Part shown: positions 7,201 to 15,186 of the stretch, piece by piece
Position numbering within the stretch: position 1 is the first letter of the stretch
Layout: every line of letters starts with the position of its first letter
The notes under the pieces: model-generated
Told to the model about the DNA's origin: nothing
The model's database searches: none
What the model saw: only the letters and a program-made list of their open reading frames with translations
Position numbers and translations under genes: made by a program
Source: an uncultured Prevotellaceae bacterium
GTDB lineage: Bacteria; Bacteroidota; Bacteroidia; Bacteroidales; Bacteroidaceae
NCBI GenBank assembly: GCA_902774925.1
Contig: CACYKE010000020.1
Location: 1 to 40,940, forward strand
Direction of reading: 5' to 3'
DNA length: 40,940 nt

Positions 7201-7470
7201 AAGATAGTCGGTAATCAGGCGGTTTAAGCGGTTATACTCCTTATTGGTATAAACCGTCGCACCGTTCATGCCCAGCCCGTCATTGCTCTGGAGCGTCGGA
7301 CGGCCAAGATCGTCAAAATACTGGATGTCCTTTACGACATTGTTTCCTGTCGCATCATGCATCGTCTTTGTCATGACATAGTTCTTGGTGGCATCCTGGG
7401 CATACGCGCTGGGGACGGACAATAATCCGAGAAGGGAAAGCAGGGTGATATGGAGCGGTATTCTTTTCAT
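4240..7470 (-). CDS. RHS-repeat toxin with C-terminal lipase-like serine hydrolase
   Basis: A 1076-residue exported protein. A signal peptide (to about residue 24, SVPSAYA) is followed by a DUF6443-type start (KTMHDATGNNVVKDIQYFDDLGRP) and many YD/RHS repeats (for example YDEDDHLIYRQDAKGQ, YDDLSRMTRADYGEG). The RHS core ends at YNGKELDRMHGLNQYDYGARNYD and RFTQMDPLAENYY...SPYAYCANSPINAIDNNG (Asp825 starts the DPLAE motif). From about residue 852 the composition changes and a new domain begins: IFVNGFHLGWEG, then the nucleophile elbow ISHSMGG with Ser967. Asp in VEYDFAPY and His in NKGHSISSF are possible triad partners. This suggests a lipase or phospholipase toxin encased by the RHS shell. The elbow has Ser at the first Gly position of GxSxG. 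It lies six bases after the SpvB-like gene and overlaps the putative immunity gene. Confidence 0.9.
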   Translation of the reverse strand: MKRIPLHITLLSLLGLLSVPSAYAQDATKNYVMTKTMHDATGNNVVKDIQYFDDLGRPTLQSNDGLGMNGATVYTNKEYNRLNRLITDYLPYRYYAGENDRYIQHHYDGLGRVTFSDSPGTDWKDNDKGISVIHKTNTAQEVKHYRAPLGNTSLIDDGFYSAGTLYVEKTIDEDGHFVATYTDMLGRKVLERRNGNSDTYYVYNDKSQLRYVLTPEYQLHPHKELFAYEYRYDERGRLEKKLLPQCGTEQNYYDEDDHLIYRQDAKGQFFFFLYDGMGRLAIRGTCSNFNYHHYQDVTMQNGQDGLYGTGYVFSNPSSITHGFPEEVIYYDDYSFLSKTMFISSPFCTELTMSNPVNAMGLQTGSIRRTSNNEYLLTAVYYDNKGRVIDKRETLLSGGVRKTLTTYSFTGKPLTETFVLTRNNTTTTVTKTRTYHAANDQVASLSLSYNNASPVTVAQYDYDVLGRLSTIYNGGSAGNVNYTYNQRGWVNVINGPGFKEWLHYTDGVGTPCYSGNLSSQLWQGGSETFKRGYKFSYDDLSRMTRADYGEGDNLTNHTSRYSEMVLEYTKNSGIRKIERYGKKYGTTYGKIDNLRMYYHGMQVDSVKEDALPLTYTGAFDFVSKTIPTSGVQYGYYDDGSLRWDANKGVTRIDYSRFNYPERIQFHNGNVTEYAYTPDGEKHRVIYRTAVPNISVSLGHTYNLNNSNTLSVDSINYVGDFLFENGQLSKFLFEGGYATIANGQPTFHYYTKDHLGNNRAVVNHNGTVEQVVHYYPFGAIYGDVGTDDALQRYKYNGKELDRMHGLNQYDYGARNYDPLMCRFTQMDPLAENYYNVSPYAYCANSPINAIDNNGRLTIFVNGFHLGWEGATNTYWGGFDKHVLRHFKEKSIPLYYDGSLGGISGLSFTFGNHVTMNFQSQTSFSSNLIAGTRYTAGYKQGKLAAASIMSSLKRDEKGNIIETIRIISHSMGGAYAKGYAQALMDYILMYPNLFNGVSIVEYDFAPYQPESQSAVNGVDTFQYSHHYDKVAKDSPIKGAHYHTSYDENKGHSISSFYSYINQLPEGKYKVIDGQIVKIQ

Positions 7471-7476
7471 TTGATA

Positions 7477-10400
7477 TTAACGTGAATGATAGTGATAGTT
7501 AAACTGCTGAAGCAGATTGCTGTCGGTGTCCTTGAGTTTGAACAGCCTCCCGTAATTGTCATATTCGAAGAACGACTTTGTTCCGGACGGTTGCGTGATA
7601 GACGTTACGCCAAATAGTGGCTTATGGGTGTAGGATGTTACCAAGAAACGATTCTGAGAGGCAGCATTGAGCAACGGTGTAAGGAAGGTGGCAATCTGTG
7701 AGTCCGTCGGAAGCAAGGTATAGAAAGTGTTGATAGTCGACTCACCCAGAATGTTTTTAACCTGCTGGTACGTGGCATTCTGAATCTCAGCAATTGGATA
7801 CAGACCACGGTAGCTGTACAAATATGTGGTAACCTCATTGTTGTGCCAGACTTCCTGAGGATTTCCGTGTGCCGTATAGTGGTTAAAGCTGTATTCCTGG
7901 CCAAAGGCATTGGTGTATTGGCTCAGTGACAGGCCGGTTGCTGTATTGAGACGGTATAATTGTGAAGGTACCAACAGACTGCCAGTTATTGCATATGTCA
8001 TTTTTTCTCCCGTGACGACGGAGCCGTTGACAGATGTTACTATTTCAACAGGTGACGTGACCCGATTGCTGTCAGTCATAGAGACATAGGCGGCATCCTG
8101 CATGTCAAAAGGATACTTGAAACGAGTTTGGACCACATCGCCATTGACCGTCTGACTCTGTATACTGAGCAAATCACGGCTGTTGTAGGTAAAAGAAACC
8201 GGATGGGTTATAGTTCCACCGTTTTCATGTAGTGTTTCCGTGCTTGTGGCCATCATGGGCCATTCTATATCATAATAATAGGGTAGCATATAGTCAGTAA
8301 GGCGCCGCTCCGACTTGTCCCTCAAGGCGTATATACGGTTGTTTGTCGTATGAGAGTAAGTCATGGTTTCCTCCTTCAGCAGCGTACTATTCCGGTAGGT
8401 CTCTTTCTTTGTCAGAAGTCCGTTCTGGTAATTGATCAGGTAGGGGCTGTCGGGATGGTTGTCATCATATTGTTCATCCTCCGGTTCGTTCTTGTAATAA
8501 TAACGGGTGCGGATGGTGTCATTGACTGACTCCATACGCTCTTCCACCCAGTCATAACCGACATAGTTTCCCAGGCCGAAAGTGCTCAATACGGATTTGG
8601 ACTCTGATGCCTGAATAAAAGCCTGCGGTGTCGTAGATGCATAGCCCGGCCTGCGGCCGAAATAGTAGAGTACGGGTGTCCTCATCAAGGTCCCTGTCGG
8701 ATAGCGGAATGTGCGTGTTGTTCCGTCTGTCTCTATCTTGGCGATGCGGAGTCCGGCACCGCCGTTGTCGGCACTCGGCTGATTACCTGCATTGGTGTTC
8801 AGGTCGTTATAGTTCGCATCGAGAAGTTTTATGACATAGTTGAAGCTGACATTCCACTCTGTGCTTACATCCTTTGGCGGACATGTGGCAACAAGCTCGT
8901 ATTTGCCGGCGGTCAGCGACCTTCCTATCTCTCCGCTTTCTTCGCAACCTTCCCCGACTTCACTGATGCCTCCAGAGCCGTTTATCTCATAAAGATAGGG
9001 ACATTCCTTGATATACAAAAGTGTCCGGCTGCCGGAATCGGAAATACTATAGAGGGCCAATAGCGGATCGACACAATAATTGTAGTTGGGATCTTTGAAA
9101 TTGCACACATGGTTTTCCATATTATAGTTTATCAGCATTCTCGTTGAAGCCGTGACGATGCGAAACCTGAGCGTATCAGTCTCTGGCAGATTGGGGTGCA
9201 CGTTGGCTATATAGTTGTTGTAGACAGCAAGTTGGAATGCGGTTCCGGAACTGGGTGTCCCTTGCGTACCGTCAGTTCCCTTATCGTTGTTGACTGTCAG
9301 GCCAATGCCGCCCCCATATTGATTGTTCTCATAGGTAAAACGGGCATAGCCATTGGTGGGATAGGTGATTTGCCGGAGTGAGCCAATAATGGCATGGTTG
9401 ATATTGGCTTCCTTGGATACACCGGGATAGACTCTCCCGTTAACTGTCAGACCTACGCAATATTCCTTTCCGTAGGTACGCCCGTTCTGGAGGCCCCAGT
9501 AGTCCGTATTCTTAGAGTTCTTGGCAGGAAAACTGCCTTCATAGTAGTCAAAAGTATAGCCAGGACTCGGAGTATATGCCGACTCAGAAAGACCTGTAAG
9601 CTTCAGACGTTTGAATACGTGAGTATAATCGGTATTACCGGAATAGTCGTTGTTGAAGTATGAATAGTTGAACGTGTAGTCCTTCAAGACTGTTCCGTTG
9701 GCATTCTTTACAACTATATGGTCCAGTTTCTTGGCCGTGCCCTTGATATCTTCACGTGAAGAGGCTGTGAATGTCACACTTCCGCCATCCCAGGAAATCA
9801 TTGTCAGACGTTTGCCGTGGTTCACTAGTTTTGAATGGTAGAATATTTGGTCACGTCCGTGAATATCGGTATTGTAGATTTCACTTGACTCCTGAGCAGG
9901 AAGGCTTTCCTCCTCGTCAGCATAAGTAAAGATGATCAGTCTTCCCTTGTTCGTCACGATCCTCGTCAGGAGCCAGGTTGATGTCATTTCATAGGGCACA
10001 CAGGCCGTTGCTTCCCATCCTTCATCACCTTCAAAGACATCATTATATTCCCACGTAATGTAGTTGAGGGGGTCGTCATCGTAAACGGTATTTGTCCCAT
10101 GGATGTTCTTGTTCAGATAATTATTGCTCAGATAGTTAAGTGAAACCTCTTTGTCATTGAAGAAATATTTGTTTCCCTCACCGTCTGTCAGCTTCAGGGT
10201 TGTGAGCGACGAACTATTTTGCCTGATAACTTCCACGCGGACATTTTGGCTCCTGCTGAACAGAACCGGGTGCTTGTTGCTGTCAAAAAGAAACTTGCCA
10301 GAGTTGCCGGGTATGCTATAAGTGAAAATGTCCTGCTCAGGATCTGTTATTAACCGGTTTTGTATACCTATCCATGCCGGAGTGCCGCCAACTGCTACAG

Positions 10401-10824
10401 TATCGTATAGAGCGTCGTAGTTTGTGGTAAATACGGGACCATCATAAAATCCAGTACGCATCCATGGGTGGAACCTGTCCCATGAGTGTTCCAGAAAATC
10501 ATCTGCTGCATTGACCTGACGTGTGATAGCACCACCGGCATTCAGCGTCCAGCCCAGTCCGACCCATGTAGCCTCCTGATTGACTCTTATTCCTGATGCA
10601 TGATAGCTGAGTGAGATTGGTAGTTTAAAACCGTCAACATCAATCTCGTAAAGAGGAATGGTGATATCCGGGATGCCGGTATAGTATGAAACAGGAATAT
10701 CCGAATATGCATCCAAGGCAGCAGCCTTCGGAGTCTTAACAGCAATATTGGGGTAGGCAATATGCTGGTTCTGGGCTCTTGCATTGATACAGATTAGGAG
10801 CAGCAATAGAAGTGTATATCTCAT
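7477..10824 (-). CDS. Exported SpvB/TcB-like protein paired with the RHS toxin
   Basis: An 1115-residue protein with a signal peptide (LLLLLLICINARA). The first 100 residues (YYTGIPDITIPLYEIDVDGFKLPISL then GLGWTLNAGGAITRQVN) resemble the opening of SpvB/TcB-type proteins, which form a beta-rich shell and propeller in Tc toxins. The rest is beta-rich and aromatic, with short YD-like elements near the end (FEYDNYGRLFKLKDTDSNLL). The last residues are adjacent to the RHS gene (six-base gap), and the start overlaps the preceding gene by four bases. In Tc toxins the B and C (RHS) components together form a hollow cocoon that holds the toxic tip. By analogy this protein could be the other half of the shell. 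The analogy rests on motif-level resemblance only. Confidence 0.75.
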   Translation of the reverse strand: MRYTLLLLLLICINARAQNQHIAYPNIAVKTPKAAALDAYSDIPVSYYTGIPDITIPLYEIDVDGFKLPISLSYHASGIRVNQEATWVGLGWTLNAGGAITRQVNAADDFLEHSWDRFHPWMRTGFYDGPVFTTNYDALYDTVAVGGTPAWIGIQNRLITDPEQDIFTYSIPGNSGKFLFDSNKHPVLFSRSQNVRVEVIRQNSSSLTTLKLTDGEGNKYFFNDKEVSLNYLSNNYLNKNIHGTNTVYDDDPLNYITWEYNDVFEGDEGWEATACVPYEMTSTWLLTRIVTNKGRLIIFTYADEEESLPAQESSEIYNTDIHGRDQIFYHSKLVNHGKRLTMISWDGGSVTFTASSREDIKGTAKKLDHIVVKNANGTVLKDYTFNYSYFNNDYSGNTDYTHVFKRLKLTGLSESAYTPSPGYTFDYYEGSFPAKNSKNTDYWGLQNGRTYGKEYCVGLTVNGRVYPGVSKEANINHAIIGSLRQITYPTNGYARFTYENNQYGGGIGLTVNNDKGTDGTQGTPSSGTAFQLAVYNNYIANVHPNLPETDTLRFRIVTASTRMLINYNMENHVCNFKDPNYNYCVDPLLALYSISDSGSRTLLYIKECPYLYEINGSGGISEVGEGCEESGEIGRSLTAGKYELVATCPPKDVSTEWNVSFNYVIKLLDANYNDLNTNAGNQPSADNGGAGLRIAKIETDGTTRTFRYPTGTLMRTPVLYYFGRRPGYASTTPQAFIQASESKSVLSTFGLGNYVGYDWVEERMESVNDTIRTRYYYKNEPEDEQYDDNHPDSPYLINYQNGLLTKKETYRNSTLLKEETMTYSHTTNNRIYALRDKSERRLTDYMLPYYYDIEWPMMATSTETLHENGGTITHPVSFTYNSRDLLSIQSQTVNGDVVQTRFKYPFDMQDAAYVSMTDSNRVTSPVEIVTSVNGSVVTGEKMTYAITGSLLVPSQLYRLNTATGLSLSQYTNAFGQEYSFNHYTAHGNPQEVWHNNEVTTYLYSYRGLYPIAEIQNATYQQVKNILGESTINTFYTLLPTDSQIATFLTPLLNAASQNRFLVTSYTHKPLFGVTSITQPSGTKSFFEYDNYGRLFKLKDTDSNLLQQFNYHYHSR

Positions 10825-11933
10825 TTGATGGGAATTTTTGTATGATATATGAATCCGTTAATATTAATATATAATATATACTGTCCATGGCGCAGTCCAG
10901 AACAGTCTATTGACATAGAATAGCCAGAACCGGCAGAATTGTATTGTTGCTCGTCGCGGTATACTGTTCCCATGACGTCTACGACCAGGACATGAATCTC
11001 TGCCGCCTGTTCAAGGCTGTAGGTAATGGTGACATTGTTGGATTTTACATCAACCTGGTATGAGAAACCGTTATCGCCGTCTTGGTTATCATGGCCTGCG
11101 GTTCCGTTTTCACCGGCATTGTTCCTGTTCACTGACGATTGTCTGTCTGCCAGTCTGATTCGTTCATTGACAGAATCGTTCAGTTCTATCTGAAGGTGGG
11201 GTGGGCAGCGGTAGGCGTACTGCTTTGTGGCAACGTGGTTAAGGTTGTCGTATGTGCTGCTGGTAACTGTTTCAAAGACAGGATATCGGTAGCCTCTCGT
11301 ATACCATTGACAGCGTTCTGTAATAACCTGCTTAAGATTATCAGAGTCATTACGGCAGGAATCCCTGTTCAGTCGGATGGATTCTGTCGCTACACTGTAA
11401 AGGCAAAGGGTATTGCGGAGCGTGTCTTTCTCAGAAAGGATCAGGGTTCCTTCACTATCAGCAGTGATGCGCAGCGAACCGAACGTACGCTCTGAATGTG
11501 TGCCACAATAGGTCCCTTCGCCTTGATAGCTGGAAATAATACTTTGACCAAGTTGTATATTAAAGGGCATAGATAGTAGGGGTCTGTGATAGTCCATACG
11601 GACCATGGGCGACTCGTAGCCCGTTAAGAACAGACTGTCATTGCGTAAATGGTATTTAAGGCTTTCCCGTTGGTCATAAGCTGTCAAATAGCCTCCTATA
11701 GTATCATATTTAACATAATAAGTACCTTGAGCTTCTAAATCGCTGAAATCCCAAACAGCATCCTCTTTATCTGAAATCACATGGACGTATTCTACAAGCT
11801 CCTTTGCAATACTGTCGCCAGACTGAGGCATGTTCGTAGCTTGGGACAAAATAGTCTGGGCAGCAGATGTAATAGGGCTTAGCACTAAGCCCATTGCTAT
11901 AAGTAGTTGTAGCGTCCTAAAATACACTCTCAT
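10821..11933 (-). CDS. Secreted protein with sorting-domain-like C-terminus
   Basis: The start chosen is MRVYFRTLQLL at 11933, which opens a good signal peptide (to about SAAQ). An upstream in-frame ATG at 11963 adds ten non-signal residues but also fits the promoter. The body is not recognised. The last 75 residues (VDVKSNNVTITYSLEQAAEI, then VVDVMGTVYRDEQ, GLRHGQYILYININGF) have the pattern of type IX secretion sorting domains: a seven-strand sandwich with a D.MG turn and a G.Y.L motif. It is the first gene of the RHS operon and overlaps the next start by four bases. It may anchor or export the complex at the cell surface. Confidence 0.7.
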   Translation of the reverse strand: MRVYFRTLQLLIAMGLVLSPITSAAQTILSQATNMPQSGDSIAKELVEYVHVISDKEDAVWDFSDLEAQGTYYVKYDTIGGYLTAYDQRESLKYHLRNDSLFLTGYESPMVRMDYHRPLLSMPFNIQLGQSIISSYQGEGTYCGTHSERTFGSLRITADSEGTLILSEKDTLRNTLCLYSVATESIRLNRDSCRNDSDNLKQVITERCQWYTRGYRYPVFETVTSSTYDNLNHVATKQYAYRCPPHLQIELNDSVNERIRLADRQSSVNRNNAGENGTAGHDNQDGDNGFSYQVDVKSNNVTITYSLEQAAEIHVLVVDVMGTVYRDEQQYNSAGSGYSMSIDCSGLRHGQYILYININGFIYHTKIPIK

Positions 11934-11979
11934 CAGATGTCTGGGATGTTCAAAAATTGCCATATTTAATTTGATGTTG

Positions 11980-12011
11980 CAAAGATACTGCTTTTTGTTG
12001 TATTATCCAAA
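11980..12011 (-). promoter_or_regulatory. Promoter of the RHS toxin operon
   Basis: On the minus strand TTTG at 12011-12008, a 20-bp spacer and TATCTTTG at 11987-11980 give an exact consensus. Four co-directional, touching genes (11933 down to 3794) follow with no internal terminator seen. Confidence 0.85.
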
Positions 12012-12059
12012 CAATAGGATGCATCCATTATATATATTAAGAACAGGTTTTCTGGTGTA

Positions 12060-12085
12060 GCCACAGGAGCCTGCGCCCCCGTGGC
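12060..12085. other. Hairpin between the RHS operon promoter and the LRR gene
   Basis: GCCAC (12060-12064) pairs with GTGGC (12081-12085), with partly paired GC-rich sequence between. No T-run follows in the minus direction, so it is only a weak terminator candidate for the LRR gene that ends at 12119. Confidence 0.35.
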
Positions 12086-12118
12086 ATCACACATGTGAAA
12101 CTAATTATAGGCTGAATG

Positions 12119-13192
12119 TTATTTCACGACAATCTTTTTACCGTTCTGGATGTAGATGCCCTTGTGCCTGTCTTGCCAATTGATGCGACGGCCGTCAAGA
12201 GAATAGCAGTCAGAAGCGGTACTACCTTGAATTGCCGGTCGGATGGACGTCGGCTCGCTGCCGGCATATTCATCCCAGAGTCCACTGGTGACGTGGTATA
12301 TACCATAGACCGTCCAGTTCTTGGACTTGGCTGCTTCCACCTGAATGGTGGTGCATACGTTGAACTCTGTTTGTGGCCCTTCGTCATCGACATTAGCGAT
12401 TTCTATATAAGGATAAAAGTCGCCCTTGGCAACAGTGGGGAGCAAAGCTATCACCTGATCCATGCTTTCTCCGGACAGGTGGTTTGCAAAGCACTTCACG
12501 TCTGTCAACGTCTCGGTCCGTGGCAGGATAAGACTGGTCAGCTGGTTATAACTGCAGTCCACCTTCTCCAAGTTGATGTTGTTTGACAGGTCGAGCGTTG
12601 TCAGTTGGTTATCCCAGAGATCTACTTCTTTCAGGTTGATGTTGTTTGACAGGTCGAGCGTCGGCAATTGGGTAGCCCAGAGTTCCAATTTCTTCAGTTT
12701 GATGTTATTTGAAAGGTCGAAAGACTTCAAGGAACATTCATCGCAACACAGAAATTCCAGTTCAGTGCAGTCTGAAACATCAAGTTCAGAAAGTGCAGAC
12801 CTCTGGCAGATGAAATATTTCAGCGATGTCAGTCCCTTGAGATTAATTTTCTCAAGCGGCAGAAGGTCCATGCGAATAAATTCTAGCTTTTTGTTTGCAG
12901 AAAAGTCCAATTCTCTGATGTGACGATAAGCTAGATCGAAGGTCTTGAGATTCGTGAAGAACTCAATGCCCTTCAGGCTAGAGACTTCATTCGGCAAATT
13001 CCAAAGCACCTCCAATTCCTCTATTCCTGCTATTTCCTCATCGGTCAGTATGCCGTCCTTGCCTTCTGGCATGTTGGCTATCACTGAGCGAAAGTCCTTG
13101 TCGGGGAAGTTCTCTTCATTAATCACCACGCTGGCCTGCACTGCTGAAGCCCAAAAGACCATCATACCAAACAATAGTAAACCCTTTTTCAT
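12119..13192 (-). CDS. Exported leucine-rich-repeat protein
   Basis: This 357-residue protein has a signal peptide (GLLLFGMMVFWASAVQA) and an EF-hand-like opening (NFPDKDFRSVIANMPEGKDGILTDEEIA) common in Bacteroidales LRR proteins. About seven repeats of 21 residues follow between residues 80 and 225. The clearest are three near-identical copies of LDLSNNINLKEVDLWDNQLT type, whose DNA is also nearly identical (12560-12720), pointing to recent duplication. The C-terminus ends in YSLDGRRI...GIYIQNGKKIVVK, the short tail typical of Prevotella exported proteins and similar to type IX sorting tails. A role in surface binding or adhesion is likely but not shown. It has its own promoter and is not part of the RHS operon. 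Confidence 0.85.
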   Translation of the reverse strand: MKKGLLLFGMMVFWASAVQASVVINEENFPDKDFRSVIANMPEGKDGILTDEEIAGIEELEVLWNLPNEVSSLKGIEFFTNLKTFDLAYRHIRELDFSANKKLEFIRMDLLPLEKINLKGLTSLKYFICQRSALSELDVSDCTELEFLCCDECSLKSFDLSNNIKLKKLELWATQLPTLDLSNNINLKEVDLWDNQLTTLDLSNNINLEKVDCSYNQLTSLILPRTETLTDVKCFANHLSGESMDQVIALLPTVAKGDFYPYIEIANVDDEGPQTEFNVCTTIQVEAAKSKNWTVYGIYHVTSGLWDEYAGSEPTSIRPAIQGSTASDCYSLDGRRINWQDRHKGIYIQNGKKIVVK

Positions 13193-13219
13193 AAATTCAT
13201 ATCAAAACTATTTCTTTTG

Positions 13220-13251
13220 CAAAAATACAACAAATATAATAATCTTCCAAA
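13220..13251 (-). promoter_or_regulatory. Promoter of the LRR gene
   Basis: On the minus strand TTTG (13251-13248), a 20-bp spacer and TATTTTTG (13227-13220). The start codon is 28 bases further on. Confidence 0.75.
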
Positions 13252-13266
13252 ATATTTCTAATAAAT

Positions 13267-14571
13267 TCACTGATTGTTTGGATATATTTGGTGATATGCG
13301 TAATTATTATTGTTGTATCCGTAATATTGTGCCAGATAACCATAATAGTCATTCCGCATCTGATCTGTTTCAATATCCCACATGGTATTGAATGCACGAT
13401 AAATAAAATAACCGTTACATTCCCCACCATATCCCCAATTGCAATGGACATATTCCCTTTTATCTTGCTTAAATAAGTGACGTTTGACAACCGCACCATC
13501 TATTACCCACGCATGACCATTACTTTGATGATTTTTATTTCCTCTTATTATCACCGGGCAGCCATTGCTAATATCTTCCTTTATTTGGGAGAAATCTGTC
13601 CATTGTGTATTATTGTATAAATAATGATAACCGAAAACATTAAGACAGTGTCTAATACTGTCGAAATAAGCGAGCGACACATCACTACTATAACTCATGT
13701 CTACAAGGCCACCTATATCGTTTATAAGTTGGGCAACACTATGGCTAGCAATTGTATCAAGGGGCCATACTTTGCTGTCTCTTAGAATTGCATTCCAATT
13801 ATATGTATGCCCATTATAAGACACTGGATGCCGATAGTATGCGGCAACTTGAGCAATAGCAATTGCAACGCAACCTGCAACAGAACGTTTTCCCTGTGAA
13901 TCTAATGGACATTCACTGTTATATGGACCATATTGTGCCCATTCGGTTTTTAACAATGGACCATTCGAGAAAATGGTTCTATATAAAGTATAAGATAAAT
14001 TGTCTGCTATTTGTGGAGTAGTATCAAGTTTGGCAAACATAGTAGAATCTTTTGTATGGTATTTTAATGAGTCGCTTATAGCCTTAATGCTATCGCATAT
14101 AAATCTTCCCAATCCGTTCAAAAAGTTCTGGAAGCCGGGATTGTTTATATCTTGATTAGGTGACAATGAGCCTTCTTCAACGAATGCCATAACTCCAGGT
14201 ATAAGAGCATCTGCCGACACCAAGGCATAACCACAACTGTCCTCAAAGTTTACAATATATAATAATGTGTCAGGAAGAAGTTCCGATGCTGTACTGCGCG
14301 TCATAGACTTAGGTGCTATTTCAGATGAGCGCCATGCATAAACAGATGTGACACCCTTCTCAGCTTTCTGACCTCGCGTCTGTCCGGACTGCTCCATAAT
14401 GTCGTTTCTGAATTCCAGAGCCTGTGCAGCAGCCTCCTCAGGGGAAATGGTAAGACCACTTCTTGTCATGCGATTTCCATCGCCTAAACTATTTGCTTTT
14501 TCTGTTTCCAATTCTGCCTCACATGCAACAAGTGCTATGAGGCCAAATAAAAAGAATGTAATCTTTTTCAC
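13267..14571 (-). CDS. C10-family (streptopain-like) cysteine protease, lipoprotein
   Basis: A 434-residue protein with a lipoprotein signal (LIALVAC, Cys17) and a Spi-like propeptide (DTLLYIVNFEDSCGYALVSAD at 101-121). The catalytic domain of peptidase family C10 follows. The active Cys is Cys234 in SVAGCVAIAIAQ and the active His is His353 in NGHAWVIDG, followed by the CNWGYGGECNGYF block. C10 enzymes are secreted as zymogens and self-process; relatives include SpeB, interpain and the Bfp proteases. There is no C-terminal sorting domain; the tail is Tyr/Asn-rich (YYGYNNNNYAYHQIY). It lies downstream of a DUF3244 gene from which it is separated by a nested hairpin, and it probably shares that gene's transcript. 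Confidence 0.92.
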   Translation of the reverse strand: MKKITFFLFGLIALVACEAELETEKANSLGDGNRMTRSGLTISPEEAAAQALEFRNDIMEQSGQTRGQKAEKGVTSVYAWRSSEIAPKSMTRSTASELLPDTLLYIVNFEDSCGYALVSADALIPGVMAFVEEGSLSPNQDINNPGFQNFLNGLGRFICDSIKAISDSLKYHTKDSTMFAKLDTTPQIADNLSYTLYRTIFSNGPLLKTEWAQYGPYNSECPLDSQGKRSVAGCVAIAIAQVAAYYRHPVSYNGHTYNWNAILRDSKVWPLDTIASHSVAQLINDIGGLVDMSYSSDVSLAYFDSIRHCLNVFGYHYLYNNTQWTDFSQIKEDISNGCPVIIRGNKNHQSNGHAWVIDGAVVKRHLFKQDKREYVHCNWGYGGECNGYFIYRAFNTMWDIETDQMRNDYYGYLAQYYGYNNNNYAYHQIYPNNQ

Positions 14572-14599
14572 TCCGTTTTTTAGTTTGTCATTTATAAGT

Positions 14600-14654
14600 G
14601 AGGATGCGCCAAAATGGCCGATTTCATCGGGAAATAGACTTTTGGCACATCCTC
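14600..14654 (-). other. Nested stem-loop between the DUF3244 and protease genes
   Basis: GAGGATG-C-GCCAAAA (14600-14614) pairs with TTTTGGC-A-CATCCTC (14640-14654), with a single mismatch. Inside it, CCGAT-TTC-ATCGG (14618-14630) forms a second hairpin. There is no T-run in the minus direction. It could protect or tune the upstream message, or act as an attenuator in front of the protease. Confidence 0.7.
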
Positions 14655-14665
14655 AGAATGTGTGT

Positions 14666-15028
14666 TTACAGATTAATCCATCCCGTATAGAGCAGGTTGT
14701 CTACTGCGAGTTCAATCACATAGTCACCAGAGAGGGTAGAGGGCAAGATAACCTGCGTCTGAGTAGAGTAGACTACCGTTGTGTAAACCACGTTGTTGTT
14801 CTCATCCTTAATATTAAGGACATACTCAGGATGCCCAACCTCAAATAACAAGGTATAGTCCTCAATGTAAACCAAAGGTGGGCACATAGAGGTTTTACCA
14901 TAACCATTACCAATTGGATATTCATCATCTTCAATACAAACGGTTAATGGAACCAATGTTTTAGCCCATGAATTTGTGCTTATCAAAAAAGCACTTAACA
15001 CAAATAAAAATAATTTCTTCATAATCAT
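14666..15028 (-). CDS. DUF3244-like small exported protein
   Basis: A 120-residue protein with a signal peptide (KKLFLFVLSAFLISTNSWA) and a single beta-sandwich-like domain. The pattern IEDYTLLFEVGHPEYVLNIKD then NNVVYTTVV and SGDYVIELAVDNLLYTGWINL fits DUF3244. Such proteins are often encoded next to C10 proteases in Prevotella. A role as inhibitor or chaperone of the neighbouring protease is an attractive inference, not a demonstrated function. A second ATG two codons in (15022) is equally good. The gene is first in the protease transcript. Confidence 0.75.
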   Translation of the reverse strand: MIMKKLFLFVLSAFLISTNSWAKTLVPLTVCIEDDEYPIGNGYGKTSMCPPLVYIEDYTLLFEVGHPEYVLNIKDENNNVVYTTVVYSTQTQVILPSTLSGDYVIELAVDNLLYTGWINL

Positions 15029-15054
15029 TTTGCTTTAAATTTTTAAATCACTTG

Positions 15055-15062
15055 CAAAGTTA
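15055..15062 (-). promoter_or_regulatory. -7 box ahead of the DUF3244-protease pair
   Basis: The minus strand reads TAACTTTG. The best TTTG upstream (15089-15086) is 23 bp away rather than the usual 20, so this promoter is probably weak or needs an activator. The TPR/HTH protein encoded just upstream is a candidate. Confidence 0.5.
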
Positions 15063-15186
15063 TGAAGAAATAATGAAGCGAAAAACAAAAATGGACTTCA
15101 AGAATTAACCAAAAATTAACTAAACCTATATATCTGATTATTAATGGTTTAATCGCAATATTTAACAAGGAATCAACTTGTTTTGT

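Noticed and set aside
4240-12011. Type VI secretion RHS effector locus
   Set aside because: There is no PAAR, VgrG, Hcp or adaptor gene, and the proteins have ordinary signal peptides, which T6SS RHS effectors lack.
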